Assembly (NCBI GenBank): GCA_905221605.1
Contig: CAJNDS010000023.1
Span: 1 to 35,000 of the forward strand
DNA from: Symbiodinium natans
Lineage: Eukaryota; Sar; Dinophyceae; Suessiales; Symbiodiniaceae
Reading direction: 5' to 3'
DNA length: 35,000 bases
Below the pieces are notes generated by a model. The model was not told the DNA's origin. It did not search any database and was given only the letters and a program-made list of their open reading frames with translations. Numbering within the stretch: position 1 is the first letter of the stretch; each line of letters opens with the position of its first letter. The position numbers and the translations under genes were made by a program. Positions 34,656 to 35,000 of this stretch are shown here, piece by piece.

Positions 34656-34880
34656 GCATCTTTCAAACCCATCACGCGAGCATTGTCTTTGCAAATGCTT
34701 GCTAATTCCAATCCATCATGCGTGCATTGTGTTGGGGGGGCAGCGCCCCCCCTTGCCCCCTCGCTTGTTAAGCCGCACATGCAATGGGGGGGGGGCTGCG
34801 CCCCCCCCACCCCCCGCTTTATTTTTTTCTGAGCCCATCGTGCGAGTGTTGTGTTTGCAAATGGCAGGGGGGCTAAACAC
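34656..34880 (-). repeat. G-hairpin repeats, two dispersed copies
   Basis: CCCATCACGCGAGCATTGTC TTTGCAAA (34669-34696) is followed by a related CCATCATGCGTGCATTGTG copy, a hairpin GGGGGGGCAGCGCCCCCCC (34734-34752), TTGTTAAGCCG, a second hairpin with a CTGCG loop (34787-34809), and GCTTTATTTTTTTCTGAGC with CGTGCGAGTGTTGTG TTTGCAAA. Same family and orientation as 12105-12290, opposite to the 14.05-15.98 kb array. Confidence 0.85.
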
Positions 34881-35000
34881 CCCAAACCCCAAAAATCCGA
34901 ATCCCTAAACGCCAAAAAGCCCCTCAACCCGAAAAGCCCCCTAAAGCCTAAAAACCCCTCAGCCCTAAACCAATGAAATCCCTGAACCCTTAAACTCCAA
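34881..35000. repeat. Telomere-like CCCTAAA tract, continues past the window end
   Basis: Degenerate CCCCAAA, CCCTAAAC, CCCCTAAAG and CCCTAAACC words follow directly after the G-hairpin repeat, the same order as at 12290-12400. The tract is cut by the window edge. Confidence 0.8.

Overview
The window reads as nuclear DNA of a photosynthetic dinoflagellate, most like Symbiodiniaceae. The evidence is as follows. Genes are broken into many short exons. Introns mostly start with GC or GA instead of GT, and usually end AG followed by G. All recognisable genes lie on the minus strand, as in dinoflagellate one-way gene clusters. Plant/dinoflagellate-type telomere-like CCCTAAA tracts occur inside the sequence. 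One gene has a plastid and thylakoid-lumen presequence. No bacterial-style operons, ribosome binding sites, tRNA or rRNA were seen, and no CRISPR.

Layout (all genes on minus, so read right to left). 31.2-33.5 kb: an ankyrin-repeat protein with an acidic N-terminal part. 13.5-29.7 kb: one very long gene for an EHD-family (EH-domain, dynamin-like) membrane-remodelling ATPase. I could assemble 17 consecutive in-frame exons (401 codons) for the ATPase and helical part, plus three exons for a C-terminal EH domain; only the short linker between them is missing. 9.1-10.9 kb: exon-like pieces of an unidentified gene. 6.8-8.2 kb: a short gene resembling the thylakoid-lumen TLP18.3/Psb32 (TPM domain) family. 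2.5-5.8 kb: exons rich in TPR-like helices. 1.86-2.29 kb: two exons matching the second half of a polyketide-synthase dehydratase domain, possibly the same gene as the TPR exons.

Most of the remaining sequence is repeat, and much of it sits inside introns of the EHD gene. The 3.05 kb intron that splits the EH domain holds a 2.5 kb element with terminal inverted repeats and a perfect 10 bp target-site duplication; its body is a tandem array of about 115 bp units, each carrying a G-tract/C-tract hairpin. The 6.6 kb intron after the G3 motif holds two arrays of about 95 bp GC-rich units, each followed by the same GTGATG-rich and GGA-rich tail, plus a separate direct duplication of about 380 bp. 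The region 16.9-18.2 kb holds two further degenerate repeat families. Between genes, 11.86-12.9 kb is a degenerate telomere-like tract with an embedded copy of the G-hairpin repeat, and the same combination recurs at 34.66-35.0 kb.

Functionally the genes are unrelated housekeeping or accessory genes (membrane trafficking, photosystem maintenance, protein interaction, possibly polyketide or fatty-acid chemistry). What stands out is the gene architecture: non-canonical introns, short direct repeats at splice junctions, and a transposon-like satellite carrier within a coding gene.
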